This document shows, piece after piece, positions 45,311 to 54,501 of a stretch of 64,000 bases of DNA. A program made the translations under genes and the position numbers. The DNA is from Candidatus Peribacteria bacterium (GTDB lineage: Bacteria > Patescibacteriota > Gracilibacteria > UBA1369 > UBA12463), in NCBI GenBank assembly GCA_943354965.1, contig CALRDN010000007.1, positions 1 to 64,000 of the forward strand, written 5' to 3'. How positions within the stretch are numbered: the stretch's first letter is position 1; every line of letters starts with the position of its first letter. The notes beneath the pieces were generated by a model. That model did not search any database. It was given only the letters and a program-made list of their open reading frames with translations, and had not been told where the DNA came from.

Positions 45311-46627
45311 TCAATCGTGGATTACTACTGGTGTTCCGATATCCGTAAAGGCGAACATGAAGTCGGCATCAGAAGGGAGGAAGCGGACGCATCCGTGGCT
45401 TCGAGGTGTACCGATATGATCAAGGGCCTCACTCCACAAGGAATCTCCGTTAAACCATTGTGTAGGAACCTGTTCTCCCTTTGCGAGAGCGGCTCTAATT
45501 CTATTACGCAGAGAAGCACTACCCAAGCTTGGCAACGCGTGGAAGCCATAGCCTACAAACGAGCGTCCGTCACGCACAAGCCCCTGAAACACCGGCATAA
45601 TGTAGTACGGAGATGCTCCTCCAATTCGAACCTGTTCCTTGAATCCAATATGATAATTACCAGGAGGTGTAGGTGTTTTGCGAGCACCTGAACTTATACT
45701 AAATTCGCGAATGACATAATCCCCCAGTTTCAACTGAGATTTCTGTTCGCTCAGATCAATTTCAACACTCTTAGTACCCAAGAGATCGACAACGCTTGCA
45801 CCAACCGAACTATTTAAATAATTCATTTTCTGGAGCAACGTCGTACGGTCATATGGTGAGCCAACCTCGACGTCTACATAGGATTCACTAGCATCTATCC
45901 ACTTTACGCCAGGGACGAGAACGGAAAAATATTCACGGAATAAATCCTCCTCCATAGGTGTCTGCATATCAAAACTGAATACACCTTCCTCTCCAGGATT
46001 TACACGAAGCGTAGTGAGTTGCACTCGATTGTTAGCAGCCCATCCACTGTCATTCGCGCCGTTAAAAAACTGGCTTACGCGATCGAGTGCACGAGTAGTT
46101 CCGAGCTGTACGACAGAATTCTTGCATCCCGAGGCATCAGAGAACCATGGTGTATTGCCTTCGTTTTTATACACCATCGAGACGCGAATCAGATCGCCAA
46201 GTCCGGCAGAAAAAGCCTGACTCTGCGTTACAGATGTTGCCTTGTATGCTACCTTGCTAGGTTTCTCATAGGTACAATCTATAACAACCGTTGGCTGAGA
46301 ATTTTCAACAAGATTAGTTTCAACCCCAGGAATCGGAAGTATTTTTGGTTCGACAGGTCGCAAATCATCCGGAGTGAGGTCGGTGGAATTCCCCGCTAGA
46401 TCCGGAATAATTTCTCCTTCACTCACGTCGTAAGCAAGTGTCTTGCCTACGTTCTGTAGCGTGGCCTTTTTGCCAAGAGAGCGAACAAAAGCGGAATTTT
46501 GAATAACCGAAGTCTGAAACTGGTTACCCTTCAAGCTATCACTAATACTGCCGATTCCTACTCCCGCAACAAAAGCGACCGCGAGAAGAATGGAGGTGTG
46601 CTTATAGAGGGGTGTTTTTGGATTCAT
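45311..46627 (-). CDS. L,D-transpeptidase (YkuD)
   Basis: TPTPPGNYHIGFKEQ; GYGFHALP; IGTPRSHGCVRFLPSDADFMF. Confidence 0.88.
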   Translation of the reverse strand: MNPKTPLYKHTSILLAVAFVAGVGIGSISDSLKGNQFQTSVIQNSAFVRSLGKKATLQNVGKTLAYDVSEGEIIPDLAGNSTDLTPDDLRPVEPKILPIPGVETNLVENSQPTVVIDCTYEKPSKVAYKATSVTQSQAFSAGLGDLIRVSMVYKNEGNTPWFSDASGCKNSVVQLGTTRALDRVSQFFNGANDSGWAANNRVQLTTLRVNPGEEGVFSFDMQTPMEEDLFREYFSVLVPGVKWIDASESYVDVEVGSPYDRTTLLQKMNYLNSSVGASVVDLLGTKSVEIDLSEQKSQLKLGDYVIREFSISSGARKTPTPPGNYHIGFKEQVRIGGASPYYIMPVFQGLVRDGRSFVGYGFHALPSLGSASLRNRIRAALAKGEQVPTQWFNGDSLWSEALDHIGTPRSHGCVRFLPSDADFMFAFTDIGTPVVIHD

Positions 46628-46752
46628 AACAGATATTTGGTTTGGTATTTATTTTAGTTCATTATAATACATTTCAGACATAAAGTCAAACACAGATTTG
46701 ACAGATTAATTAATGATGCTAAAATTACGCCTTAAACCTAAACAGCGCCTTT

Positions 46753-47151
46753 ATGGGAATAAATTTGAAAGAAACAGTAGCGCTTACTGGCGCACTTATG
46801 GCCCTATCATTCGCTGGGATGAAAATGGCAGAGAGAAATGGCCCTGAACCAAGACCGGAGTATACGCTGGGAACAGAAGAGGTAAACAGAAAGGTAAATA
46901 ACGTACTCATCGGAGGGGCAGAGAGAGAGTGCCTCACGACAGGTCGTCTCAATGAAATTAAATTCAAACAGAACCGAAAGGATCTTCTTGGTAATCAAGA
47001 GGGGGATGTACGTGTTTGGTGTAAGCAAGTAAAAGACCAGAGCGACCGAGTGTTTACGCTTCAGATAGGAGACGAAACCAAATACACACGTGGCGGAAAT
47101 ATATACAAGAAAACAGGGAATATTGTACAAGCCTCAGGCGCAGAAAAATAA
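46753..47151 (+). CDS. Hypothetical protein with N-terminal TM
   Basis: ORF with promoter-like TTGACA-N16-TAAAAT upstream (around 46700). Confidence 0.5.
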   Translation: MGINLKETVALTGALMALSFAGMKMAERNGPEPRPEYTLGTEEVNRKVNNVLIGGAERECLTTGRLNEIKFKQNRKDLLGNQEGDVRVWCKQVKDQSDRVFTLQIGDETKYTRGGNIYKKTGNIVQASGAEK

Positions 47152-47152
47152 A

Positions 47153-48439
47153 CTATAGGCCGAGCATTTTTTCATATGCCATTATTCCCAAGTTTCCCGG
47201 TGCACCCGGGCTTACCTTGGATTGAATATTTTTTTGGTAGTCGATCACGAGCCCGTCCAGTCGCTCCATGGCCACACGATAAGCATCTCGAAACGGCATG
47301 CCCTCGTCCTTTACGAGGTCATTTGCCACATCCGCCGCAAAGATATCTTTGGAGATTTTCGATGCAATCACATCCTCATTTGGCGTCACGGCATCGAGCA
47401 TTTTTCCGACAATCACGATACTGCTCGTAGCAATATCAAAAGCATCCAACATCGCCTTTTTCACAAATTTCAAATCTTTATTATATCCGGAAAGTTGATT
47501 TTTCGTCACGTCCTGAATTTGATGCTGAAGCGAAATAACCACGCTCACCTGCCCACGCAAAACTTCCATATAATCCAAATTTTTCTTCTGAGGCATAATC
47601 GATGATCCCGTCGTCATTGAGTCATTCACAGAAAAATATCCAAACTCTCTCGTCGTGAAAAGAATCATATCCTGCGCGAATCTTCCCAGTGTAAGCATGA
47701 GTTGAACAATCGCCTCCAGCGTCATACTCTCAAACTTTCCCCTACTGGTTTGGCAGTAAAGTGAGTTCGTTTGCACCTGAGCAAAGCCCAATTCTCGAGT
47801 AGTCAATTCACGGTCCAGCGGCATAGCTACGCCAAATCCGGCGGCCGACCCCAGTGGATTTTTATCAATAGCACTCGTTACCAATCCCGTAAAAGTTTTA
47901 TCATCAACAAGACTCTCTACAAATGAGCAGAAATAATGACCCAGAGAAGAAAGCATCGCTTGTTGAGAGTGTGTATAGCCAGGAAAAGGAACGTTCTGAT
48001 ACTTCTTCGCCATCTGCAAGAAGTGTTTCGCCAGCTCACCAATGTCATCGCCCAGGCCCAAAAGCGCGTCCTTCATATACAATCTGGTAGCCACTAACAC
48101 CTGATCATTTCGGCTTCTTCCCGTATGAATTTTCTTCCCCGCATCGCCACACTTTTCCGTGAGGAATCGCTCGATCGCGCTATGGCAATCTTCATCTGTT
48201 ACGGTCACGGTGAACACACCCTTCATATATAAATCTAAAATCTCATCCAGTCCTTTCTGGAGACTTTCATTTTCTTCGGTAGTCAAAATCCCAATGCTCT
48301 GAAGCATGTTCGCATGCGCCTTCGAGGCGGCGATATCATAGGGAATAAGCGCATTATCGGGCACACCCTTGCTCACGAGATACTGCTCATTGAACGTATC
48401 GGTCACCATACCCTCTTTTTTTTGCCAGATTTTTTTCAT
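47153..48439 (-). CDS. argH: Argininosuccinate lyase
   Basis: TGRSRNDQVLVATRLYMKD; PGYTHSQQAMLSSLGHYF; TGSSIMPQKKNLDYMEVLRG. Confidence 0.95.
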   Translation of the reverse strand: MKKIWQKKEGMVTDTFNEQYLVSKGVPDNALIPYDIAASKAHANMLQSIGILTTEENESLQKGLDEILDLYMKGVFTVTVTDEDCHSAIERFLTEKCGDAGKKIHTGRSRNDQVLVATRLYMKDALLGLGDDIGELAKHFLQMAKKYQNVPFPGYTHSQQAMLSSLGHYFCSFVESLVDDKTFTGLVTSAIDKNPLGSAAGFGVAMPLDRELTTRELGFAQVQTNSLYCQTSRGKFESMTLEAIVQLMLTLGRFAQDMILFTTREFGYFSVNDSMTTGSSIMPQKKNLDYMEVLRGQVSVVISLQHQIQDVTKNQLSGYNKDLKFVKKAMLDAFDIATSSIVIVGKMLDAVTPNEDVIASKISKDIFAADVANDLVKDEGMPFRDAYRVAMERLDGLVIDYQKNIQSKVSPGAPGNLGIMAYEKMLGL

Positions 48440-48448
48440 GAAAATAAA

Positions 48449-49321
48449 TTAAGAAACGTGTGCTACATAACATGCAATCTTCCCCTGCTCTATTTTTGTT
48501 TTCGGAAAGATAATAAAGGAATCCTCCTCGGCGCGCACCTCTTTGTCGCCATCATTACCTATTAACTCCCCCGCCTTCACCATATCGAAACTTTTAAAAT
48601 CCCGAGCAAAAATAAATGAATTTGACTGAGGAACGACGTGATTATAGATCGTAAGTCGCTTGCTTTCCTGTACATTTTCCGGCTCAGGTAGTCCAAAATC
48701 ACAAGCTCCCGTCCTCTGAAGAAAAAGTTTTGTTCGCATGAGTACATCCTCAACGGCAAGTTCGCTCTTGTGCCAACCCGACTCAAAGGTAATGCCGAGT
48801 CCTCCGTGCCTATCGACGAAATTATCAGCGGATGTTACAAGATCCGCGGGTCTGAAGTCAGGTGGGGGAGAGACGATATACTCGACGCCCATGAGGGTAG
48901 CAAGCGCTATATGCGCAGCATCCGGCTCGCAGTAAACGAACGGAACCGACTGCTTGATGGTTGAGTGTATATCTAAGAGATAGTGACTCTCGGAGAGTAC
49001 AGGGGCAATTTCGGCGACACGTTTTTCCTCAACAGTATCACCGGGAGATACGACATCACGATTCACCCCAAAAAGCCGATTCATGTCAGTGTCAATATAG
49101 CGTTTATTTTCCCTATAAGCCTCAGGATTTCCTAATACGAGATAGACATCGCTTCGCAGGTCAGTAGTAGTAAGTATTTTCCTGAGCTCCTCCAGCACTG
49201 CCGCGCCGATCCGCTCATCTCCGTGAATACTTCCCATAATGCAAACAGGTTTGTCAGACTGGCCGTTTCCAGGGAAGTAGGTGATACCTTCAACATTTCC
49301 GAAAGATTGATCTGGCTTCAT
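48449..49321 (-). CDS. Succinylglutamate desuccinylase/aspartoacylase (AstE/AspA)-family deacylase
   Basis: IMGSIHGDERIGAAVLEEL; NPEAYRENKRYIDTDMNRLFG; LLDIHSTIKQSVPFVY; GITFESG. Confidence 0.88.
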   Translation of the reverse strand: MKPDQSFGNVEGITYFPGNGQSDKPVCIMGSIHGDERIGAAVLEELRKILTTTDLRSDVYLVLGNPEAYRENKRYIDTDMNRLFGVNRDVVSPGDTVEEKRVAEIAPVLSESHYLLDIHSTIKQSVPFVYCEPDAAHIALATLMGVEYIVSPPPDFRPADLVTSADNFVDRHGGLGITFESGWHKSELAVEDVLMRTKLFLQRTGACDFGLPEPENVQESKRLTIYNHVVPQSNSFIFARDFKSFDMVKAGELIGNDGDKEVRAEEDSFIIFPKTKIEQGKIACYVAHVS

Positions 49322-49344
49322 GGCGGCAAAATAAAAATATAATA

Positions 49345-50199
49345 CTACTCATTGCTATAAATCTTCTTCTCTTCATCCATGATGATCATCGTTCCGGCAC
49401 CTCGCTTGGTATAAATTTCACCCAAGAGGCTATGCGGAGAGAGACCGTTGAGGATATGCACACGCACCACCCCACGCTTCACGGCAGTCATACAATTCTC
49501 CAACTTTACCTTCATGCCGCCCACGGCAACGCCCCTCTTGATGACATCTTGAGCCTCCGTGCAGGTAAGAGTGCGTAGCAACTTTCCATTTTCCATTACG
49601 CCATCGGTATTGGTGAAGAGAACCATTTTTTCGGCCTTCACTACACTCGCAATTTCCGTGGCGATAGTATCGGCATTGATATTTACGATAACCCCATCAT
49701 CGGTTACGCCTAGCGGAGAAACAACAGGGAGGTATCCGAATTTCATGAGATCAAACAAGACCTGAGGATTAACTTTTTTTACATCCCCCACGAATCCATA
49801 ATCGAACTCTTTTTTCGAGCGCAAATTCACATCGAGAAGATTTCCATCAAGCCCGCTCACGCGCAGACCCTTCATCTTGAGCTGTTTCATAAGACTCAAA
49901 ATTTCCAAGTTCAAACTTCCACCATAGAGCATTTTTGCAACCTCCAGATCTTTTTTCCCGGTAATGCGTCTGCCGTCTTTCTTTACAGGAGTATGGCCAA
50001 GCTGCTTGGAAAGGTCATCTGCCTGCGGTCCACCGCCATGCACCAGCACGACCATAATGCCATGTTCATGGAGATTTTTAATATCCAGAAGGATACTTTT
50101 TAAAATGCTGGATGAGGCGACTACCTCTCCGCCAATCTTCAAGACGAAGACTTTTCCGGCGAATTTATGAAGGTAAAAATGTTTTTTATTCTGAGTCAT
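49345..50199 (-). CDS. argB: Acetylglutamate kinase
   Basis: KFAGKVFVLKIGGEVVAS; VLVHGGGPQADDLSKQLG; NINADTIATEIASVVKAEKMVLFTNTDGVM. Confidence 0.94.
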   Translation of the reverse strand: MTQNKKHFYLHKFAGKVFVLKIGGEVVASSSILKSILLDIKNLHEHGIMVVLVHGGGPQADDLSKQLGHTPVKKDGRRITGKKDLEVAKMLYGGSLNLEILSLMKQLKMKGLRVSGLDGNLLDVNLRSKKEFDYGFVGDVKKVNPQVLFDLMKFGYLPVVSPLGVTDDGVIVNINADTIATEIASVVKAEKMVLFTNTDGVMENGKLLRTLTCTEAQDVIKRGVAVGGMKVKLENCMTAVKRGVVRVHILNGLSPHSLLGEIYTKRGAGTMIIMDEEKKIYSNE

Positions 50200-51358
50200 G
50201 TTGGGATAGTACAGAGGTGAAAATTTCTAAAAATGCATCAATATCTTTGTCGGTGATAACAAGGGGTGGTGTTATTCGGATTACGGTTTTTCGGCTAGAG
50301 GAGCCAATAATTAAGCCACGATCCAGACACGCCTTCACGAGCCACGCTACATCACTATCGAACTCCACGCCGAGCAGTAGCCCCATTCCCAAGACATTTT
50401 TCACGCCGGGAATATCACGCACGCCATCAATAATTTTTTTCGATTTTCTATCAACCTCTTTCATGAACCCATCAGAGGTAAGGGTATTAAACACAGCCAA
50501 AGACGCGATACACGGAATAGGTCCGCCACCAAACGTCGTCGCATGATCGTACACCTCTACTTTTTCAGCCACGTGACTGGCGATCATAACGGCAGAAAGA
50601 GGAAGTCCTGCAGCAATACCCTTCGCAGTAGTGATGATATCCGGATGAAGACCGATAGCACGAGAAAACCATATATCAGTGCCATTACGACCGCATCCCG
50701 TCTGTACTTCATCAATAATGAGCAATATTCCCTTGTCTCGGCAAAACGCCTGCAGATCATGATAAAAAGGCGTATCGGCCATATACATTCCACCGATACT
50801 TTGAATTGGTTCGCAGATTACCGCCGCGGTATCTTCGTCGTACAAACTCTTCACGCTATCCATATCACCAAGCGTAGCAAAAGAAGTATACGAAGTAATA
50901 TTTGGCTCAAATTTATGGTAGGACATCACGCCGGTGATACCGATATTCGCAATTGATCGGCCATGAAAAGCATTTGTAAACGAAATAATTTTTTTCTTCC
51001 CGGTTAACTTTCTCGCAATCTTCACGGCTGCCTCATTCGCCTCCGAGCCGGAATTAGTGAGGTAAATTTTGTAAGGATGAGGAAGAAGTGTACTTGCGAT
51101 TTTCTCGGCCAGATCCGCGGCAGGCTTGGAATAAAAAACATTCGAATAAAAAGTCATCTCATCTGCCTGCTTTTTTATAGCTTCAGTCACGGCAGGATGG
51201 CACTGTCCCATCGAGCAGACCGCATGCCCTGCATAGAAGTCGATATATTCTTTTCCGGCCTCGTCCCACAAGCGCGCGCCTTTTCCTTTTACGAGAGTGA
51301 TAGGATATCGTTTATATACATTGAGACTAAACTCATTATCTTTTTCAACGGTGTTCAT
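50186..51358 (-). CDS. argD: Acetylornithine (acylornithine) aminotransferase
   Basis: GARLWDEAGKEYIDFYAGHAVCSMGQCHPAV; LLIIDEVQTGCGRNG; TTAKGIAAGLPLSAVM. Confidence 0.95.
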   Translation of the reverse strand: MNTVEKDNEFSLNVYKRYPITLVKGKGARLWDEAGKEYIDFYAGHAVCSMGQCHPAVTEAIKKQADEMTFYSNVFYSKPAADLAEKIASTLLPHPYKIYLTNSGSEANEAAVKIARKLTGKKKIISFTNAFHGRSIANIGITGVMSYHKFEPNITSYTSFATLGDMDSVKSLYDEDTAAVICEPIQSIGGMYMADTPFYHDLQAFCRDKGILLIIDEVQTGCGRNGTDIWFSRAIGLHPDIITTAKGIAAGLPLSAVMIASHVAEKVEVYDHATTFGGGPIPCIASLAVFNTLTSDGFMKEVDRKSKKIIDGVRDIPGVKNVLGMGLLLGVEFDSDVAWLVKACLDRGLIIGSSSRKTVIRITPPLVITDKDIDAFLEIFTSVLSQHDSE

Positions 51359-51369
51359 AGGAAGAAGAT

Positions 51370-52395
51370 TTAAGGATAGAGAGGTAATAGTAAATCGAGT
51401 CCACGTGATTCGGGGAGGCCCATCATGAGATTCATATTCTGAACCGCCTGTCCCGCCGCACCTTTGACGAGATTATCGATAACGGATTGTACGACGATTG
51501 AATCCCCCACTTTTGTCACGGAAATGTCGCAATAATTCGAACCAACGACATCCGCAAGTGCCACAACGGGCTTGATTCTAATGAAATCGTGACCTGCATA
51601 ATATTTCACAAAATGATCCTGTAGCTGCTTTTCATCAAGACCCTGGAGCTCGCCAACCAAACCGCAAATAAATACCGTAGCAAAAATTCCCCTCGTAAAA
51701 GGTCCACTCGTTGGCACGAAAATAATCTTATCACTCGAAATTCCAAGCGTCTGTGCTATCTCCGGAAGATGCTGATGCGAGCCGACTTTGTAGCTCTTCA
51801 TATTATGAGCACGGATTGGATGGTGGGTACTTTCGGATGGAGCCTTTCCCGAGCCACTGGATCCCGTAACAGCCATAACTTTTGCCTTTTTGTATGTGCC
51901 TCCAAACGGCAGCAGGGCGAGCGAAACAGCCGTAGCGAAACATCCCGGATTGGTAACGCAGTTCGCAGCAGTAATTTCTTTTTGATTCAATTCACTGAGC
52001 CCATATACAAAATTTTCAACCCCCTGTGGATACTGATGCTGCACCCCATAATATTTCTGAAAATCTTCCATATTTTTCAATCGGAAGTCTCCCGACAAGT
52101 CGATAATTTTTGTCTTGCCGATAATAGTTGGAACAATAGTTTGAGAAATAAAATGCGGTAATGCGAGGAAGACGATATCACTCTCCGTTGCCGCCTGTTC
52201 GTAACTCACTCCGGAAAGTGGATACGATCCACTACCCGCAAGATGCGGATACAGATCAGCTAAATCACCTTCTTTTGTACTGGCAGAAATGAGATGTTTT
52301 ACCTCAACATCAGGATGCGCCTTGAGTATTCTCAAGAGTTCAAGTCCGGTATATCCGGTTATGCCAATGATAGATACGGTAATTTTTTGAGACAT
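51370..52395 (-). CDS. argC: N-acetyl-gamma-glutamyl-phosphate reductase
   Basis: SIIGITGYTGLELLRILKAHPDVEV; NPGCFATAVSLALLPF; SGSGKAPSESTHHP. Confidence 0.95.
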   Translation of the reverse strand: MSQKITVSIIGITGYTGLELLRILKAHPDVEVKHLISASTKEGDLADLYPHLAGSGSYPLSGVSYEQAATESDIVFLALPHFISQTIVPTIIGKTKIIDLSGDFRLKNMEDFQKYYGVQHQYPQGVENFVYGLSELNQKEITAANCVTNPGCFATAVSLALLPFGGTYKKAKVMAVTGSSGSGKAPSESTHHPIRAHNMKSYKVGSHQHLPEIAQTLGISSDKIIFVPTSGPFTRGIFATVFICGLVGELQGLDEKQLQDHFVKYYAGHDFIRIKPVVALADVVGSNYCDISVTKVGDSIVVQSVIDNLVKGAAGQAVQNMNLMMGLPESRGLDLLLPLYP

Positions 52396-52398
52396 AGA

Positions 52399-53427
52399 TT
52401 ATTTGTTCAAACAGTTGGTAGAAAGATATTCAAAAAGTTCTTCACTTCGCTGGAATGCATTGAAGCCCGGGAGGTGTAATGTTTCTTTTACGAAATTTAC
52501 TCCGACGATATTATCAGTGACCGGCCCGGAAAGCACATCGAGAGGCGCACCAATTTCTGCGCACACCTCAGCCAATTTAACAGCACCTGCAGGATCATAA
52601 GCACATCCGATATGAGCAACAATATTTTTTTGTATCTCAGGATCTTTTAAGCATGACATCACGCCATACTCTCCGAAAATTCCATCACCAAATTCGATAA
52701 CAATGAAGTCCGGAGAACCTTTCGTGAGATAATCAATCGCACCTTTCGCCACTTGCACCGCATCCTTCTGATGAACCGTTGATGGGAATCCTGCATCCAA
52801 GAAAGAAACCACGGTACCAGCCCCATAATCTCGCATACTTTCAGTATCCCTCATAGCAGCTACTCCTGCGAGTTTCGCGCCAAAAACCTTGAGTCGTGCA
52901 CGTTTGGCATGTTTGATAATCTCGCCAGCAACAGACGTTTTTCCAACATTCATACACGTTCCACTGACCACAATGAGCGGTGCGCGAGCGCCTAAATGAT
53001 CCATCGGAGAAAAGAGAGTGTAGTCTTTGATATTCACGGCTTTTCCATTTTTCATAACAGCACCAAGAACTTTTACCTTCAACGCATCGCCAACCTCCTT
53101 GATATTCGCACTCATGCAGAGCCCCGAAACTCCACCCAAATTCAGCACGTTAATGGTATCACCCACGGCAAGACTTTCAGGCACTTGACCCACGAATCCA
53201 CGGAGAGCCTGCCTATTTCCCAATGCTACAGCCAAAACATCACCCTTGTGCATAGTAGATAATCTTCCGGAAACAAGTTCGAGTTGGTTGTACACTTTTT
53301 TGTCCTCCATAACTTCAACAGCCAAAACAGCCCCTTCACGACAGTCAATTTGAGAAGATATTTCTACATCAAAACCAATATCGGCGTTTTTAACGACAGA
53401 AGCTATTTTATCAAGAATAATATTCAT
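52399..53427 (-). CDS. P-loop protein (DUF1611/dethiobiotin-synthetase-like class) inside the arginine operon
   Basis: VVSGTCMNVGKTSVAGEI Walker A; KLAGVAAMRDTESMRDYGAGTVVSFLDAGFPST; DFIVIEFGDGIFGEYGV. Confidence 0.55.
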   Translation of the reverse strand: MNIILDKIASVVKNADIGFDVEISSQIDCREGAVLAVEVMEDKKVYNQLELVSGRLSTMHKGDVLAVALGNRQALRGFVGQVPESLAVGDTINVLNLGGVSGLCMSANIKEVGDALKVKVLGAVMKNGKAVNIKDYTLFSPMDHLGARAPLIVVSGTCMNVGKTSVAGEIIKHAKRARLKVFGAKLAGVAAMRDTESMRDYGAGTVVSFLDAGFPSTVHQKDAVQVAKGAIDYLTKGSPDFIVIEFGDGIFGEYGVMSCLKDPEIQKNIVAHIGCAYDPAGAVKLAEVCAEIGAPLDVLSGPVTDNIVGVNFVKETLHLPGFNAFQRSEELFEYLSTNCLNK

Positions 53428-53469
53428 AAGAGGGTGTGTAAAATAATAACGAAAAATAAATAAAATAAA

Positions 53470-54501
53470 TTATGATAAAATATGCCGCAATAGAGCCATT
53501 TGTGCCCACATGCGATTTTCAGCTTCTTGAATAATAAGCGAATTCGTAGAGTCCAAAACATTGTCACTTACCTCAACATTTCTTCTGACAGGAAGGCAGT
53601 GCATGAATTTTCCATTATTCGTTACCGCCATTCTTTCGCTCGTTACCTGCCAATCGGCATATTGATTTCGTATTTCCTTTTCTGTATTCCAATCACCAAA
53701 ATGCTCTAAAGAAAGCCAACTCTTCTCGCATACAATATCCGCTCCAGAGAGAGCCTCCGTCTGATTATGCATTATCTGAAATGATCCACCGCCATCTTGT
53801 GCTAATTTTTCAGCCTGTTTCATTACATTTGCATCTAATTCGAATTCTTTTGGACAAGCCAATATAACGTCCATGCCGAACAGCGCAGGCATAATCATCT
53901 GTGAATGAGGGGTAGCAAGTGGTAATGGTTTTGGATGTGGTGCCCACGTCAAAACATATTTTTTCTTCGTAACATTTCCCAGAACCTCTTTCATCGTCAT
54001 CGCATCAGCAAGCCCTTGGCAAGGATGGAACATATTCGATTCCATATTAATAATCGGCTTGTTAGCATATCGCAGCACCTGCTCAAAGAAGCTATCGCTG
54101 AGCATTTCTTCCTTGCTCATACCAAGAGTCTGCGAGTTATCGCTCGCTGGTATGAAGTCACTCTTCCTGATCGCGACGACATCACTATAACTGCACACCA
54201 CCCTGATGAACTCGCTGATATGTTCGCTCGCGCTCCCGTCCATCACCGCTCCCTCTGTATACTCGAGCTTCCTACTTTGGCTCATATCCAACACATTCGC
54301 GATCCCCGACAACTTCTGCATTCCCGTCTGGAATGACAATAACGTCCTCAGCGAGGGATTATAAAATATCGTCGTCAGAACTTTTCCTCTCAGCGCATCC
54401 GACCCACCAGCGGCCTTTAGCTGTATGCCGCTCTCCAAAATGCTTTCCATCGTCTCCTTGGAAAACTCCATGCCGGTAATAAAGTTTTTTAATTGGTTCA
54501 T
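53470..54501 (-). CDS. N-acylornithine (acetyl/succinyl) carbamoyltransferase-type enzyme
   Basis: EGAVMDGSASEHISE; VLTWAPHPKPLPLATPHS; FGDWNTEKEIRNQY; NNGKFMHCLPVRRNVEVSDNVLDSTNSLIIQEAENRMWAQ. Matches the AOTCase/SOTCase subfamily rather than OTCase. Confidence 0.85.
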   Translation of the reverse strand: MNQLKNFITGMEFSKETMESILESGIQLKAAGGSDALRGKVLTTIFYNPSLRTLLSFQTGMQKLSGIANVLDMSQSRKLEYTEGAVMDGSASEHISEFIRVVCSYSDVVAIRKSDFIPASDNSQTLGMSKEEMLSDSFFEQVLRYANKPIINMESNMFHPCQGLADAMTMKEVLGNVTKKKYVLTWAPHPKPLPLATPHSQMIMPALFGMDVILACPKEFELDANVMKQAEKLAQDGGGSFQIMHNQTEALSGADIVCEKSWLSLEHFGDWNTEKEIRNQYADWQVTSERMAVTNNGKFMHCLPVRRNVEVSDNVLDSTNSLIIQEAENRMWAQMALLRHILS

